Shown here: piece by piece, positions 35,667 to 47,058 of the stretch
Numbering within the stretch: position 1 is the stretch's first letter
Layout of the letters: the number at the start of each line of letters is the position of its first letter
DNA from: Plantago ovata
Taxonomy: Eukaryota > Streptophyta > Magnoliopsida > Lamiales > Plantaginaceae
Length of the DNA stretch: 64,000 bases
Reading direction: 5' to 3'
NCBI GenBank assembly: GCA_028274465.1
Contig: CM051456.1
Coordinates: 122,094,880 to 122,158,879 of the forward strand
Notes under the pieces: generated by a model
Seen by the model: the letters and a program-made list of their open reading frames with translations, nothing else
The model's database searches: none
What the model was told of the DNA's origin: nothing
Made by a program: the position numbers and the translations under genes

Positions 35667-36224
35667 CTAGAGTCTTTCGTTAGGATTCTTCCAAGGCTGG
35701 CAATAAGGTGTTCTGCCTTCAATGCACGACCCATCCTTCCTGATAAACCAAGAACATTCTGTAGCAGTACAGTAGTTTGCATTTATACGTGTGGTATAAA
35801 CACCATATTCCCCAGAACCATGCTTCGTAAGAAATTTGCACCAAACGGTGGGTTTTCTAGTTGGAGTACTATCAACTGCAAAGTTGATATCTTTGTTAAA
35901 ATCGAGTCTCACACTATTGATGTGGGACCAACCATAACAGTTAACAACGATTTGTTCATTTTCTATAGAATTTGTTATGCGAATAGGCTCTTTTACCAAT
36001 GAGGTCTAGCTCAATTGGTTAGACTGAGGTGTCATGACATTAGAGGTCATAGGTTCAATTCTCGCCAAGTGCGGGATTATTTATAGTTTATTACTAGCTT
36101 TATAATGCTACTTGTGAAATTGTAATGGTTCAATTATTAAAAAAAGAATAGGCTCTCTTTTCGCTTCTGCAATGGTGAACATTGCAACCATCATAATGGG
36201 AAATAATGCAAATAATTTATTCAT
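35667..36224 (-). pseudogene. SPH/S1-like secreted protein disrupted by a SINE (copy 3)
   Basis: S-protein homologues are small secreted plant proteins related to the poppy self-incompatibility factor; most have unknown roles. This copy starts at 36224 with a signal peptide (MNKLFALFPIMMVAMFTIAEA) and ends at 35667. It keeps the family pattern RITNSI, NCYGWSHINSVRLDFN, WCKFLTKHGSGEYGVY and NYCTATECSWF with four cysteines. The SINE with its target duplication splits codon 26 onward. Although 165 bp keeps the frame length, the insert brings an in-frame stop (TAG) about 16 codons later. No other defect is visible, so this was the least damaged copy before the insertion. Downstream frame 35667-35999 lacks a signal peptide. 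Confidence 0.85.
35992..36145 (+). mobile_element. tRNA-derived SINE with 11-bp target duplication
   Basis: GAATAGGCTCT is present at 35981-35991 and 36146-36156. The body has an RNA polymerase III A box (TAGCTCAATTGG) and B box (GGTTCAATTC) at tRNA-like spacing and ends in an A-run. Blocks 1 and 2 have the empty site at the same position, which proves the insertion. It probably depends on an L1 LINE for its movement. Confidence 0.92.
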
Positions 36225-36993
36225 TTTTGTTATTTGCCTTAGCGTAGTGTATTGTGTTGGAAGTACTTGATACTCTGCTTACAAAACATATGTACATATA
36301 TAGGAGGATGTATGTCTACAAACTAAATTATGTGAGGTTGAGAATGATGTTTTAGTTTAACCATAAATGTTATTCCAATTATAGAAGTGTTATGTAGACC
36401 ACAAAGATATATTAGGGGTAAAAAATATTTGCGTCGATACTTAGCGAGATATGTTCTACTCCTTCTGTGTTTTGAAGGATAAAGTTTTCCGTTTGAGGTT
36501 ATTATTGTATAAGGTACTCTTATATGGTGGCCCCAGTTTCATTTTGAACCCCCATAGACTACCAATCTCGAAATAGTGACAACAGTGCGGAACTGTGACT
36601 ACTATATTTTTTTAGCCTTTTTCATGGGCTACTAGATAGTAGACCCAAAGAAACCCCCACCGGAGACATATTTGGGTTTAATTGGGGCTTTAAATCCCAA
36701 TTAAGCTGCAAAAAAGTTTCTATAAAGAATGATTTAAGAGTTAAGACCATTGCTTGGCTTATTATATTGGTCCACTCAAAAATTGACTTTTAGAGTTAAG
36801 TGTAATTATTAATTTAATGGTGCTATTTTTGTCATTAGGGCCATTAATTGCACTTAAAAATTTACAAACCCTAGTACAATGTACAGTCAATTATTAGTAT
36901 GATAATGTTTACTCCGACTTCGAATCTCCGAACTTGATCTTGATCAAATGGTTTTATTATTGTGTTCTCCTAAAAAAGACACAATTAACTAAA

Positions 36994-37670
36994 TATTATC
37001 AATACTGGAATTTCACTGCAATTTGTGACCTCGATATTATGCTCCATATTAAAAAATCATCATTCGGTAGAGCTATGAAGTGCTTAACCATGGACTCCCC
37101 AATTGGGCTTCTGATTTTCATCCACCATCGAGACACAAAAGTATACTGTTCATTAGGATATTCTGAGTTTTATACTACTTAGATTATAGACACCATGACG
37201 ATTAACATTCTGATGATATCGATCATATTTAAGAATGAATACTAGTTCTATACTCCTCCGTTATAGAATAATTGCACCATTTTGAACGTTTCATTTTATC
37301 ATATTTGAAAAGATTATAATACTGTTATATTCATCAACAGATTTGAGTGGCCACAAAGCTCCAATAAAGTAAAAGAAACTCCCACTATGAATATAATTAT
37401 TTAACCCTTCTCTTTATTTTTTGTGCCAAAAAATAAATGGAGCAACTGCTTTGGAACGGAGTAAGTATATTATAATGAATGCAAGCAAACCAATGATATG
37501 GAAGTTAATAAAAAATAATGTTGATATATAAATTCGTGTTGGGTAAAAAGATCCAAAAATACAAGAAATAGAGCTATTTTAATTTGATTTAGCCACTACT
37601 TTTGTTTAGGTAGGTATGTATTATCCTTATTTTCTTCTAAAAATCCAAATCCACTGTATCGATTGCGGCC
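36994..37670. repeat. right part of duplicated segment (pair of 24541-25160)
   Basis: Homologous to 24541-25160, including a shared Stowaway MITE. Just right of it, GTACTGATCAGTGAG with CGCAAATCATTCATTGATG (37674-37725) also recurs at 33575-33645. Confidence 0.75.
37253..37465. mobile_element. Stowaway MITE shared by both duplicates
   Basis: CTCCTCCGTTATAGAATAAT on the left and TTTGGAACGGAGTAAG on the right, with TA flanks. Partner of the element at 24783-24972. Confidence 0.65.
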
Positions 37671-37849
37671 ATGTACTGATCAGTGAGTTCACTATATGAC
37701 CCGCAAATCATTCATTGATGCAGCCCAAAACGTTGAACAAGCATTATAGTTTTCGACTTACTACCTTCTCCGCCAAGGCTTACAATCTTATACTTCCTGT
37801 TTCATTACAAAGTTCCTAACACTACAAGAATTCTGGTGTATAGTGACCG

Positions 37850-38135
37850 AATTTAACGACGGACTGATCGGTTGCTAATTTTAGCGACCGATAGCTATTT
37901 TAGCGACAGATAAAACACATTAGCGACGGATAAAATCAATTCGCTATAAAGCGTACATAGGGCGTGGAGGTTCAGCGACGGATGACTCATCGGTCGCTGT
38001 TTTTTGCGACCGATGTAGTCTATCCGTCGCTATTTAGCAACGGATGAATTATCCGTCGCTAGGGGTTGACCAAGAAAAAAAAAAGGAAATTGTTATTTAG
38101 CGACGGATGAGCCATCCGTCGCTAGATGGTCCATA
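37850..38135. repeat. CACTA left subterminal repeats
   Basis: Repeated TAGCGACGGAT and ATCCGTCGCTA, often as palindromic pairs (GCGACGGATGAGCCATCCGT). In En/Spm such motifs bind the TNPA protein. Confidence 0.8.
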
Positions 38136-39188
38136 TATATGTCGAGACTTAGCGTCTCAAACATAACACACAGACAGAACGGCAGCAGCCGCGTTTCTCC
38201 TCACCGGCGCGATTTTCTCCTCCCATATCTTCTTCATTTCTTCACCATTTCAAGCAAGGTTATAGGCATTTCGAAGCTCTTTCATCAAGGAACAAGGGTA
38301 GCTAGTCAATTGCGTGATTCTTTCACCATTTCTTCCGCAATCAAAGGTATTAACTTCGAACCCTAACTTGTCTAAATTTTGGTATTCTTCGTTTTTTTCC
38401 TATTTCAATGATTTGTATGCATTCTACTAGTATCTATTATGTTGTGTAGCTCAAATTAGGGGGGGGGGTGCACAAGTTTTGGTAGGTGAATTGATAGATT
38501 CGGGATGAATTGGGTTTTTTGGAAATTGATAATTTATTTTAGGAATTGGGACTTTCTTTTAGGAATTGATAGTTGGAGTGTTGAGACTTTGTTTCGGATG
38601 AATGGAGACCTAGAATTGAGTCGTAGTATGATTCGCCCATAAATATAATTAGTTGTTAATGAAAATGTATAACTATAATCGAAATATAAGTTGATAAATT
38701 CTAGTGGTTAATCGTAGTTGATAATTTCACCATAATTTCGTATTATAAGTATTTGTAGTCATATTTAAAAAAAATTATAAGTATAAACATAAAGAACTCA
38801 TTGATAAATTAAAATGAGAACGTATTATAAGTATTTTTAGTTGTAATTTAGAAATATTGTAAGTATAATGCAAATTAAAAATGGGTAAGAATTGTGGTTA
38901 TTTATTATTAGATGTCAGTTCCTACGTTGTGGTTATCTTATATATTAGGTTGATTATTATTAGATGTCAGTTCCTACGTTAGGGGATATGCTACTTGAGG
39001 CTTGGAAAGCCAATTGGCTGTTGGGAGTTCCGCCTTCGGAATGGATGCCAGCTCCCCTTCATGAGTATTGGCAGGCCTACTGGCGTGACCACCCAAATGT
39101 TCAGCGTCGTTCCTTACTTTATCTCTTAATGACTTTACATGTTTTATATTCAATTGTGTATGTACTAACACAGATCTTTTTATTGCAG

Positions 39189-40863
39189 ATGCCACGACCC
39201 AGGAGGCCACGATACATCACCCCGCAGTCCCAGAGGTCAGATACCGACGGAGAGGACACCGGGCAGGGCTCACAACAGGGCTCCCCTACTGTTTTTGGGA
39301 CTCCACCTGGGTCGAGTAGGGGATCGACTCCTCATTCCTCCCTCCACGACCCGTGGGCCCACGTTCCAGACGACGGTTGTCCCTTTCAAAGGCCGGAAGA
39401 TGGTCTGATGTGGAATGGTCACCCTGTCCTTTACCCCAATGGAGAGAAGTAAGTATTAGGCATTAACTGAATTACGAACTTTTAATATATATATACCGAA
39501 CTAACCTTCTCACTATTGACTTACATGTTCTTCACAGGTTGTATGGGGAGGGCGCTGCTAAAGTACTCAGTGGGATAATACGGAACATGATGATCCCACT
39601 GCAAGAGGGTGGCAGCCAGTGGCATTGCATCCCGTACCAAATTAAGGGAGAGCTGTTCGAGGAGTTGAGGGTGAGTTAATAATCGTACATTAGTTACCTA
39701 ATTGTTTGTGTTGTGAGTGGTATGTTAGCCACTTTGTGTGAGTGGTATGCTAGCCACTGTACTTGGGTGATATGTTAGTCACCATTGCTTTAGTGAAATA
39801 TAGGACAATGTGAGTGGTTTGATACATGTTGTTTCCCCTTGTTATACTTGAATGTTTTTAAGTATTCACCAACGTATGTGTTTCGATGTTTATTTGTAAT
39901 TGTGTAGAAAGATTTTTTCCTTCCGAAAGCATTGCTGATGGATCTCTGGTGGAGCTTCAACTCTCACAGTAGTACCCTTTACAAGTGCATGGTTTATAAC
40001 ATGAAGAAACTGTGGACACATAACTGTCCACGTACCGGTGATTGGCCCGGAGATGAAATTTGGGAGGCGTGGAAGGTGTATTGGGCTAACGAGAGAGTCC
40101 AGGCGCAGGCTGACTAGAACACTGATAACAGGAAGAAGCAGCCGAATGATGGGAGCCGTACCCTGGTGACACACCGTTTTGGCTCTGAGTCGATCGCTAC
40201 AGCACATGTGAGGCAGAAGGTAAGTGTATTAACTTTGTGAATTCATCATTCTTATACTTGTTATTTACTTGCATTTCGAACTTTCAAACTAAGTATATGA
40301 TGCTTTCATGTGTCATTCAGTTGAAGGATAATGAGAGTCTCCTATTCACCTTGTTCTCGAGATCTCAGAAGTCCAAGGACGGACAGTGGTTGTGTGACGA
40401 CGCCACAGCAATTGCGGTAAGTTCAACAATACATGTGTTTATTAAATACTGATGATTTCATAACTAATTAACAACATAACTAACACCTTATACTCTTGAT
40501 TTATAATTTCAGACGGCCTACGAGGACAGGATTCGTGATCAGGATCTCACTGTTGAGGAAATGAATGCCATTTTTCTCGAGGTGAATCCTCCAGACGAGA
40601 AGGGCCGTCGCTTGGGACTGGGGAGTGCAGCAGCCGTTCCTGAATTGGACTCGAGGCCGACTCGTCGTTCCCGTGCCAGTACATCTTCATCATCTTCAGC
40701 AGCAGCTTCCGCTCGAGAGCAGACCCTCTTACTTCAGTTGCAAGAGAAGGATGAGGAGGTGAAGAGGCTAGCTGCGGAGCAGGCGGAGCAGAAGGCTAAA
40801 TATGGTACTATGTTTGCTGAGCTGTATGCGAAGCTGGGGATGGATCCACCTCCCTCTCCATGA
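39189..40863 (+). pseudogene. TNPA-like protein (Transposase_24, Ptta/En/Spm family), one in-frame stop
   Basis: The exon model has GT-AG borders and consistent phases: 39189-39448, 39538-39670, 39908-40219, 40321-40416 and 40513-40863, about 383 codons. The product starts MPRPRRPRYITPQSQ after a TTTTATTGCAG acceptor. It has a proline- and serine-rich N-terminus, then KLYGEGAAKVLSGIIRN, WWSFNSHSSTLYKCMVYNMKK and WEAWKVYWANERVQ. THRFGSES follows and a C-terminal coiled coil (LLLQLQEKDEEVKRLAAEQA). This is the layout of the accessory protein that binds CACTA subterminal repeats. A TAG at 40115-40117 interrupts exon 3. An upstream in-frame extension to 38964 (with WMPAPLHEYWQAYWRDHP) may be an extra exon. 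Confidence 0.75.
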
Positions 40864-41109
40864 TCCCCTATCCTTTTCGACTCTATTTAATATTTTCTAC
40901 ATGAATACTGTGTACACTATGATATTATTTTGGATTAGTATTGTGTACGTATGATTATTATTATATGTATGGAGGGTTTTGGTACATTTATTATGATTTT
41001 TTTGGATTATTTTTTGGTTTATTTGGTCTATAGAATTTCTGTAACATGTTGCTTAATTGAACAGGTTGCATTTGATTTTGGTTCTCATTATTATATCTAA
41101 AAAAAAAAA

Positions 41110-41400
41110 AACAATAGCAACCGATGACCTCATCCGTCGCTAGCAAATGGTCCCGGAGACCCAGCGACGGATTACTCATCCGTGTCTACGGAGACTTTTG
41201 CGACGGATAAGTCATCGGTTGCTAAAATTCAACCTCATTATCCGTCGCTAATTCACGACGGAACACTCATCGGTCGCTAATTCGCTAGCGACCAACGGTT
41301 TAGCGACGACGATTTTATCCGTCGCTAAAAACACCGATCGGTCGCTAGCGATTTTTAGCGACCGATCGGCATCATTTAGCGACGGATGGCCGGATCCTTG
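41110..41400. repeat. CACTA right subterminal repeats
   Basis: Same GCGACGGAT/ATCCGTCGC motifs as at the left end, dense up to the terminus. Confidence 0.8.
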
Positions 41401-42528
41401 TAGTGTAAGGGGACTATCATCGCGACCTTTGACCACGAATAGTTTTTAAATTAAACTTTATCAATATAAATTAAAAACTGATTGAAAATATACTCCATTT
41501 AATTTCATAATATAATTTTATTATATTTTCTCCAATGTAATTTAAGAGTTATAAATGGTCAAAGATCGCGATGAATAGTTCCCTTAGAAATTTTGTAATG
41601 AAATGGATTAAGTATCCATTAGGGTCATACATAATTTTAATTTTATATAATTATTTTTAAAATAATGCAAAATGGGTAAAATTATGCGGAACGGACATAT
41701 TAATTATTTATAGTTGTAGTACCCAACAGGCCAGTCGAGCAGGTCCCCAGCAGCCACCCCACTTGTGTACCCCCCAATCCCCTTCCAGCTAACACACACT
41801 AGACTGATTCTCATTTTTTCCACTCTCTACAAAGAAAGACAGCAGTCAACCACAAAGTGAAGGAGAGAAACTGTTTTGGGGCCCACCAATTACTAATCCA
41901 TTCCCCACTTGCACACTCACTCATCAGTTGGCCCATAAAAACTTTCTTTCTTTTTTCTTTTTTACTAGACCCCCACCCCTATCTACTCATCTCTCTCACC
42001 AATTGGCCTCAGTTTCATCAAATCTTTTCTCCTTTGACATTCAAACACTGTTTCATTATATTTTATACACCTCCACGACTAGATTAATTACATGAAATGT
42101 GCTAACTTTTTCTATTTTATGCAGAGGGGATGTCAATCTTTCAGTTTAGCATAAAATGTGTCCAGCTTTATGTTCATTTGCACAGGGGCCCTGAAACATA
42201 AACTGTCTACATAAATTCACTCCTATATAAACATACAATTTTCTTAACAGAGCACCTAATTTCACGCGACAAACACGATACAACTAATACTCAATCCATG
42301 TTTAGCACAAATTTTCTGTCTTTGCGCTTCGTAAGTTGGGGATGAAAGCCGAGGTAAGATGCTAAGGGGTTGAATTTTGGTACCAATACAAATAGCTTGA
42401 AATACTGCAGCAGCATAAATTGTGAAAATGTACACATCTCTTTTGTGGATAACCAAATTGATATGACTAATACAGTGTCCAATTCATACAAACACAGTTT
42501 TACTTGAATTTATGTTTCAAAAATACTA

Positions 42529-42785
42529 CTTCCTCCATTCCTTATCAAGCTTCCCATTTAGTTTTGTTGACTTTTTTTTTTGCCTCCGTTTGACTCCGAA
42601 TTAATCATAAATCGTATTGGAAAAAAAATATTTGAAGTTATATTATGAAAATATAAGATTTCCACTTTTATAATATAAGTTCAAAATATTTTTTTCCGGT
42701 GTGATTTAGGATTAATTTGGAGTCAAACAAAGTCTCAAAAAAGTCAACGAAATGAAATGGGAAACTTGATAAGGAATGGAGGAAT
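42529..42785. mobile_element. Stowaway MITE
   Basis: CTTCCTCCATTCCTTATCAA and its near-perfect inverse TTGATAAGGAATGGAGGAAT end the element, flanked by TA (42527-42528, 42786-42787). The arms pair over about 100 bp. It has the same blocks as the elements at 2156 and 56466 and is the best preserved, so it may be the youngest of the four. Confidence 0.9.
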
Positions 42786-43220
42786 TAGAAAATTAGCTTC
42801 ATACATGTATAATGGCCTAGTGTTCGACTTTGAAAAAGAAACACTTGATTTGAAGAAAATTAGCCCTAGACATTATCTGGAAGTAGATTGGATGTTTCAA
42901 AAGCCCTGTTCTCTTCTTTGTCTAAACAAATTTGAAGTGAATTGTTTCTTAGATAAAAAGAAGAGAGCGGAACTGTTTATGTTGGAAACCTAGTATCCAT
43001 GATAAAATACTCTACTTAAGGTAAGGACCTATATGAAGAAAAATAACAAAAAGTTGGATACCATTTGTACAAAAGAAAAAGATGGGCACTTGATTTGCAA
43101 AACCTGAAAAGGTAGAGCGGCCATCTCTATAGTGCAATTAGTCCTCCACCACAATGCCCTACTACTACTCGCAGCAAACTTGTGCCTTGAAAGTAGAAAC
43201 TCCTGAAAAAAGAATTAGAA

Positions 43221-43240
43221 ACTCTCTCTCTCTCTCTCTT
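43221..43240 (+). promoter_or_regulatory. CT-repeat in TCP 5' leader
   Basis: Pure CT dinucleotides about 85 bp before the TCP start codon. Such pyrimidine stretches are common in plant 5' UTRs near the core promoter. Confidence 0.4.
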
Positions 43241-43325
43241 ACACTCCAAGTCCAACAACTGGGCTGGATTCTTTCTATTCTACTCAAAAAAATATTCAAA
43301 GTATTGTAGTACTCGTATTGTTTCA

Positions 43326-45463
43326 ATGGAGCAAAACATCAAACACCTTACAGCAGCAGCATCCCATAACAGCAACAGCAATAATTCTCCTTCAGACAAT
43401 AATAATAATAATAATAATAATAGCAGCCACCACCATGACTCACCTTCCCCCTCCTCCCTCCAGCTGATCCCACACCCTCACCACCACCACCAGCACCACC
43501 ACCAAAGTCAACCTGAGCCCGGCCCATCAGCCCCACCCCATACCCCATTCATGGGCTCCATCATCCAACACCCGGCCCAATCCACTTCAACTGCCATAAC
43601 AACAACAACAACAACTCCTACAACAGATACTACTAATAAACCGGCCAAGAAACCATCCAAAGACCGTCACACAAAAGTCGACGGCCGTGGGCGCCGCATC
43701 CGCATGCCGGCCCTTTGCGCAGCCCGGGTTTTCCAGCTGACCCGGGAGCTGGGGCATAAGTCTGATGGAGAGACTATTGAGTGGCTGTTACATCAAGCTG
43801 AGCCGGCTATTATTGCTGCCACTGGTACTGGCACTATTCCGGCCAATTTCTCCACGCTTAATGTCTCCTTAAGGAGTAGTGGGACCACCATTTCGGCTCC
43901 GGCTTCCAAATCGGCTCCCTTGTTTCTTGGTGGCGCTGCTGCTGGGATGCTCGGGTTTCATCATCACCTCAGTTTCAACCAAGAACCAGATGAGAGTAAT
44001 TCTTCTTTAATTCTTAAACCACCCATTTTTCTTTTTTAAACCTCACTTTCAACTTATTATTATTATTATTATTATTTGCAAATTAAATTATTATTATTGC
44101 GACTTAAAACAATTCATTTGAAAAAACAAAATCTAATTTGTTCAACCAATTAGTTAGTTGGCTATAAAAAAATTTACAATTTCCAGAAATGGTTGTTGAA
44201 TAGTCATTCTCATAAAATGAAAAGAGTGAACTCAAAATAAATTATTATTATTAGTGTATAGAAAATCAATTATCTAATGTTTGATGTAAGGATATTATAA
44301 GCTCCGGCTCCCTTATCTATCTAGTGAACTTTCTTTCAAAAAAATTATCTAAAAAGTTTAATTATAAGACTTGCAATAATGATCCATTTTTACTCCTAAG
44401 TTGAATATTTGTACAAGTAAAGTATTTTGATAAAACAACTTATCCTACTGTATGTTTAATTAAAATAAATTTTTAAAATGGTGAAATAACTATGTTAACA
44501 GTACTCCGTTCTCTCTAAATGTTGAAGCAATTTTTAAAAATAGATAATATATATAATTGGAATAAATTATTCAGTCTCATAAACTTACACTTAGTTTGTG
44601 TTAAAAAAAAACTTACACTTAGTTATGCACCTAACACACACAATTACCACATACCATGAAGCTTGTGATAGAATGGATGCATTAACACATCTAAATTCAA
44701 TTATCAACATCACCCTTTTACCACTTTATAATAATGTTTGGCTACTGGATTGCTTGGGGCCTTCTTAGCAAAAGATAATTCATAACACAAGTATTTGAAA
44801 GCATAAACATAAAATTAGTACTATCTAGTAGTAAATTTGATGATTATTTACAATTATATTTACATAAACATAAAATTATGTTTTATCACTCGTTCTAATT
44901 CAAATCTTTGTTTGCAAACAGGTAGTTACTTGAAGAAACGGTTCAGGGAAGATGGAAATGGCGCAACATCACCGAAACACGGTCGAAACGGCGTACAAGA
45001 GCAAGAACCGGGTTCAGATTCCAAACCCGGTTCAACTAGTTACTTACCGGGCCCTGCCATGTGGGCAGTGGCTCCAGCAGCAGCAAACGTTGGGAACGCG
45101 TTCTGGATGCTACCCATGACGGGTGGTTCAGCTACAGCTAACGTTGGGCAGCAAGAGTGGCCTTATAAGGCGTCCACAGTTCAGAGAATAGGAGGGTTTG
45201 AGTTCCCGGGAGCTGGGCGGTTTAGCCAGGTTCAACTCGGTTCGATGGTGGCACCGGTCCAGCAGTTAGGGTTGGAGACTAATATGGGAATGTTGGCTTC
45301 TATTAATGCTTATAATAACACTAATAGTAATAACAACAACAGCAGCGGTAATAATAATAATAGGATTGATTTGGGGATGAACTTGGAGCACCATCATCAT
45401 CAGCATCAGCAGCATCAGCAAAATAGTGACAGTGGTGATGAAAATCCTAAAGATTCTCAATGA
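43326..45463 (+). CDS. TCP8: class I TCP transcription factor, TCP8-like, 2 exons
   Basis: A nuclear DNA-binding regulator of growth and defence genes; class I TCPs bind GTGGGNCC-type sites. Exon 1 is 43326-43995 and exon 2 is 44922-45463, with a GT-AG phase-1 intron of 926 bp, giving 403 residues. The join reads [15 protein letters not shown], matching the family. The TCP domain spans residues 109-163: basic part [20 protein letters not shown], then the helix-loop-helix with [21 protein letters not shown]. It continues with [12 protein letters not shown], as in class I. Conserved C-terminal blocks [15 protein letters not shown] and [12 protein letters not shown] favour the TCP8/22/23 group, where TCP8 also has an intron here. 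Long N, H, T and Q runs lie at both ends. The frame is open and probably functional. The exact orthologue is inferred. Confidence 0.92.
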
Positions 45464-47048
45464 AAGTTATTTTATGTGCATGATTGATCAGTTTCTATTG
45501 GTTTTTCTTGTTCAATGATTGTAGTGAAAAAAACTTCAATTTGTGTGAATATATTTTTTACTGTTGGATTGATTCTTAATTAACTACTCCAGTACTCATT
45601 TTTATTGCCCTTTTTATTCTTGAGCTAGTGTTTGATTGAAGGAGTTTGATGATTGCTAGTTTTTTTGATTGAAATGAAATCACTTCATTTGACTGGAATT
45701 TATGTAATAATTTCAAAAGAATTGATTGAGGGATTTAAATTAAGCATTTCGTAATTCGTGGTTCAATATTTAGACAAGAGTGTGAAAGGTGCAATTATTA
45801 ATGAATGATGTTTGATTAGAATGTTTAAAAACCAATGTTTTGAAAATCATAATTTAATGCTTGCATGAAGAGATAAGAACATGATAAAGCAGAATTTCTT
45901 TCTTTGGAAACCACCTACCTAACTTGTATAGGTGGAGGATAATGATTTGAGTTTTGAAAGAAAAACAGGTCCAGCCGTTAACTTAGTCCAGCAGTCGGAA
46001 CCCAACAAAATTTAAAATACAATTCTCTCATGTCACATTAGCTTTCCACTCTACAGAACTCAAACACCATCAACCCTCTCCCGCAATTAAAATCCAATAT
46101 AACCCACAATTTAAACTAAAAAATTAACAGAACCCAACAGAACCGGTTCTGTAGAACATAACGGGTTTTGTCATTAAATCCAAAAGAACGCTGCTGGAGT
46201 TTGTTGGAGTTCTGTTGAGCCCAACAAAACCCCAACGGAACACTGCTGGAGATGACCTTAGTACTATAATAAATACGTTATAATTTTCAAATTTCATAAC
46301 AACATCATAAATAGTTAATAATATTTTTATAAATTATAATTTTGATTAAACTAAAATTTTAAAATGAAGAAAAAAAAACCCTTTTAAAATTTAACTTAGT
46401 CAATTTTTTCTTCTCATTTTTAATGTAAAAAGATTTTAAAATCACAATACAAAGTTTACATAAATTAAAATAACTCGAACTACTTTCATCAATAATACAA
46501 CACACATAAGCTAAAACACTTTTTGGCTTAGTAATTGTTTCTTTAATCTTAAAAAACACTTTACTCAGTTTAATTCACATTATGTTAGTTGAAACGTATA
46601 AATCCAATTCAATTTTAATTTTTTTTTCAAATAAATTAAATAAGATCTATTACACTTTTTAAAACCTTGATGAAGTGGAACTACATATATATATGTCCCA
46701 CAAAATTTTACTTTATTATTGTTCACAAAAAATTGTACATTATTAAAAGATTAAGTTACTCTACACATAAAAAAAATATTATTTTTTGGTATTATAAATT
46801 CAACACCACACTAAAACTAGAAAAAACACACCTCACTAACTTTTAAAATTTCTTTTATTATTTTAGTATTTTCTCCTAAAATTGCATTATAATCTCAGTG
46901 AATAATAATGTCGAACGGACGAATAGAGTATAACTTTTTGTTAAAATTGAAACAACTACTTAGACATTTTGGATCATTTTTTCCATTAGCTCGTAAGAAC
47001 TCTGTGGATAATTGAACTCGAGAAGTTGCTTAATTTGAACCTATCATG
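45464..47048. other. TCP 3' UTR and intergenic DNA
   Basis: AT-rich, no gene recognised. The frame 46359-46559 (-) has no known domain. Confidence 0.5.
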
Positions 47049-47058
47049 CTAAATTAAA

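Larger units (their letters stand above)
34324..36590. repeat. duplicated block, copy 3
   Basis: Matches block 2 (20776-22786) over its whole length, apart from the SINE at 35992 and a (TAA)n expansion near 35015-35060. The right end continues into GTGGCCCC and AACAGTGCGGAACTGTGACT, shared with block 1 (20609-20680). Confidence 0.85.
37820..41405 (+). mobile_element. CACTA (En/Spm) transposon carrying a TNPA-like gene
   Basis: Starts CACTACAAGAATTC and ends GATCCTTGTAGTG, the standard CACTA termini. TAA flanks both sides (37817-37819 and 41406-41408) as the 3-bp target duplication. Subterminal zones of about 300 bp at each end carry many AGCGACGGAT motifs in both directions. At 3.6 kb it holds only the TNPA-like gene. 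The DDE transposase (TNPD) is absent, so it would need help in trans to move. Confidence 0.95.
37793..41612. mobile_element. Stowaway-like MITE split by a CACTA transposon
   Basis: Without the CACTA element and one TAA, the flanks form a foldback of about 230 bp. The left arm CTTCCTGTTTCATTACAAAG, then CTAAGGGGACTAT and CGCGACCTTTGACCA, pairs with the right arm when reversed (CATTTCATTACAAAATTTCT, CTAAGGGAACTATTC, CGCGATCTTTGACCA). TA lies on both outer sides. Confidence 0.75.
41613..43325. other. upstream region of the TCP gene
   Basis: No protein gene. Contains a Stowaway MITE (42529-42785) and a CT-repeat leader just upstream of the TCP start codon. The open frame 42757-42993 begins inside the MITE and is not supported. 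Confidence 0.5.

Noticed and set aside
35992..36080. Functional tRNA gene
   Set aside because: A and B boxes are present, but the sequence lacks a full cloverleaf, ends in an A-run and is flanked by a target duplication, so it is a SINE.
38964..39188. Upstream extension of the TNPA-like protein
   Set aside because: It is in frame and partly protein-like, but a strong acceptor precedes the ATG at 39189. Left as a possible extra exon and not part of the model.
41248..41436. Open frame in the CACTA right end
   Set aside because: Produced by the subterminal repeats and not by a gene.
42757..42993. Open frame of 78 codons upstream of the TCP gene
   Set aside because: Starts inside a Stowaway MITE and has no known domain.
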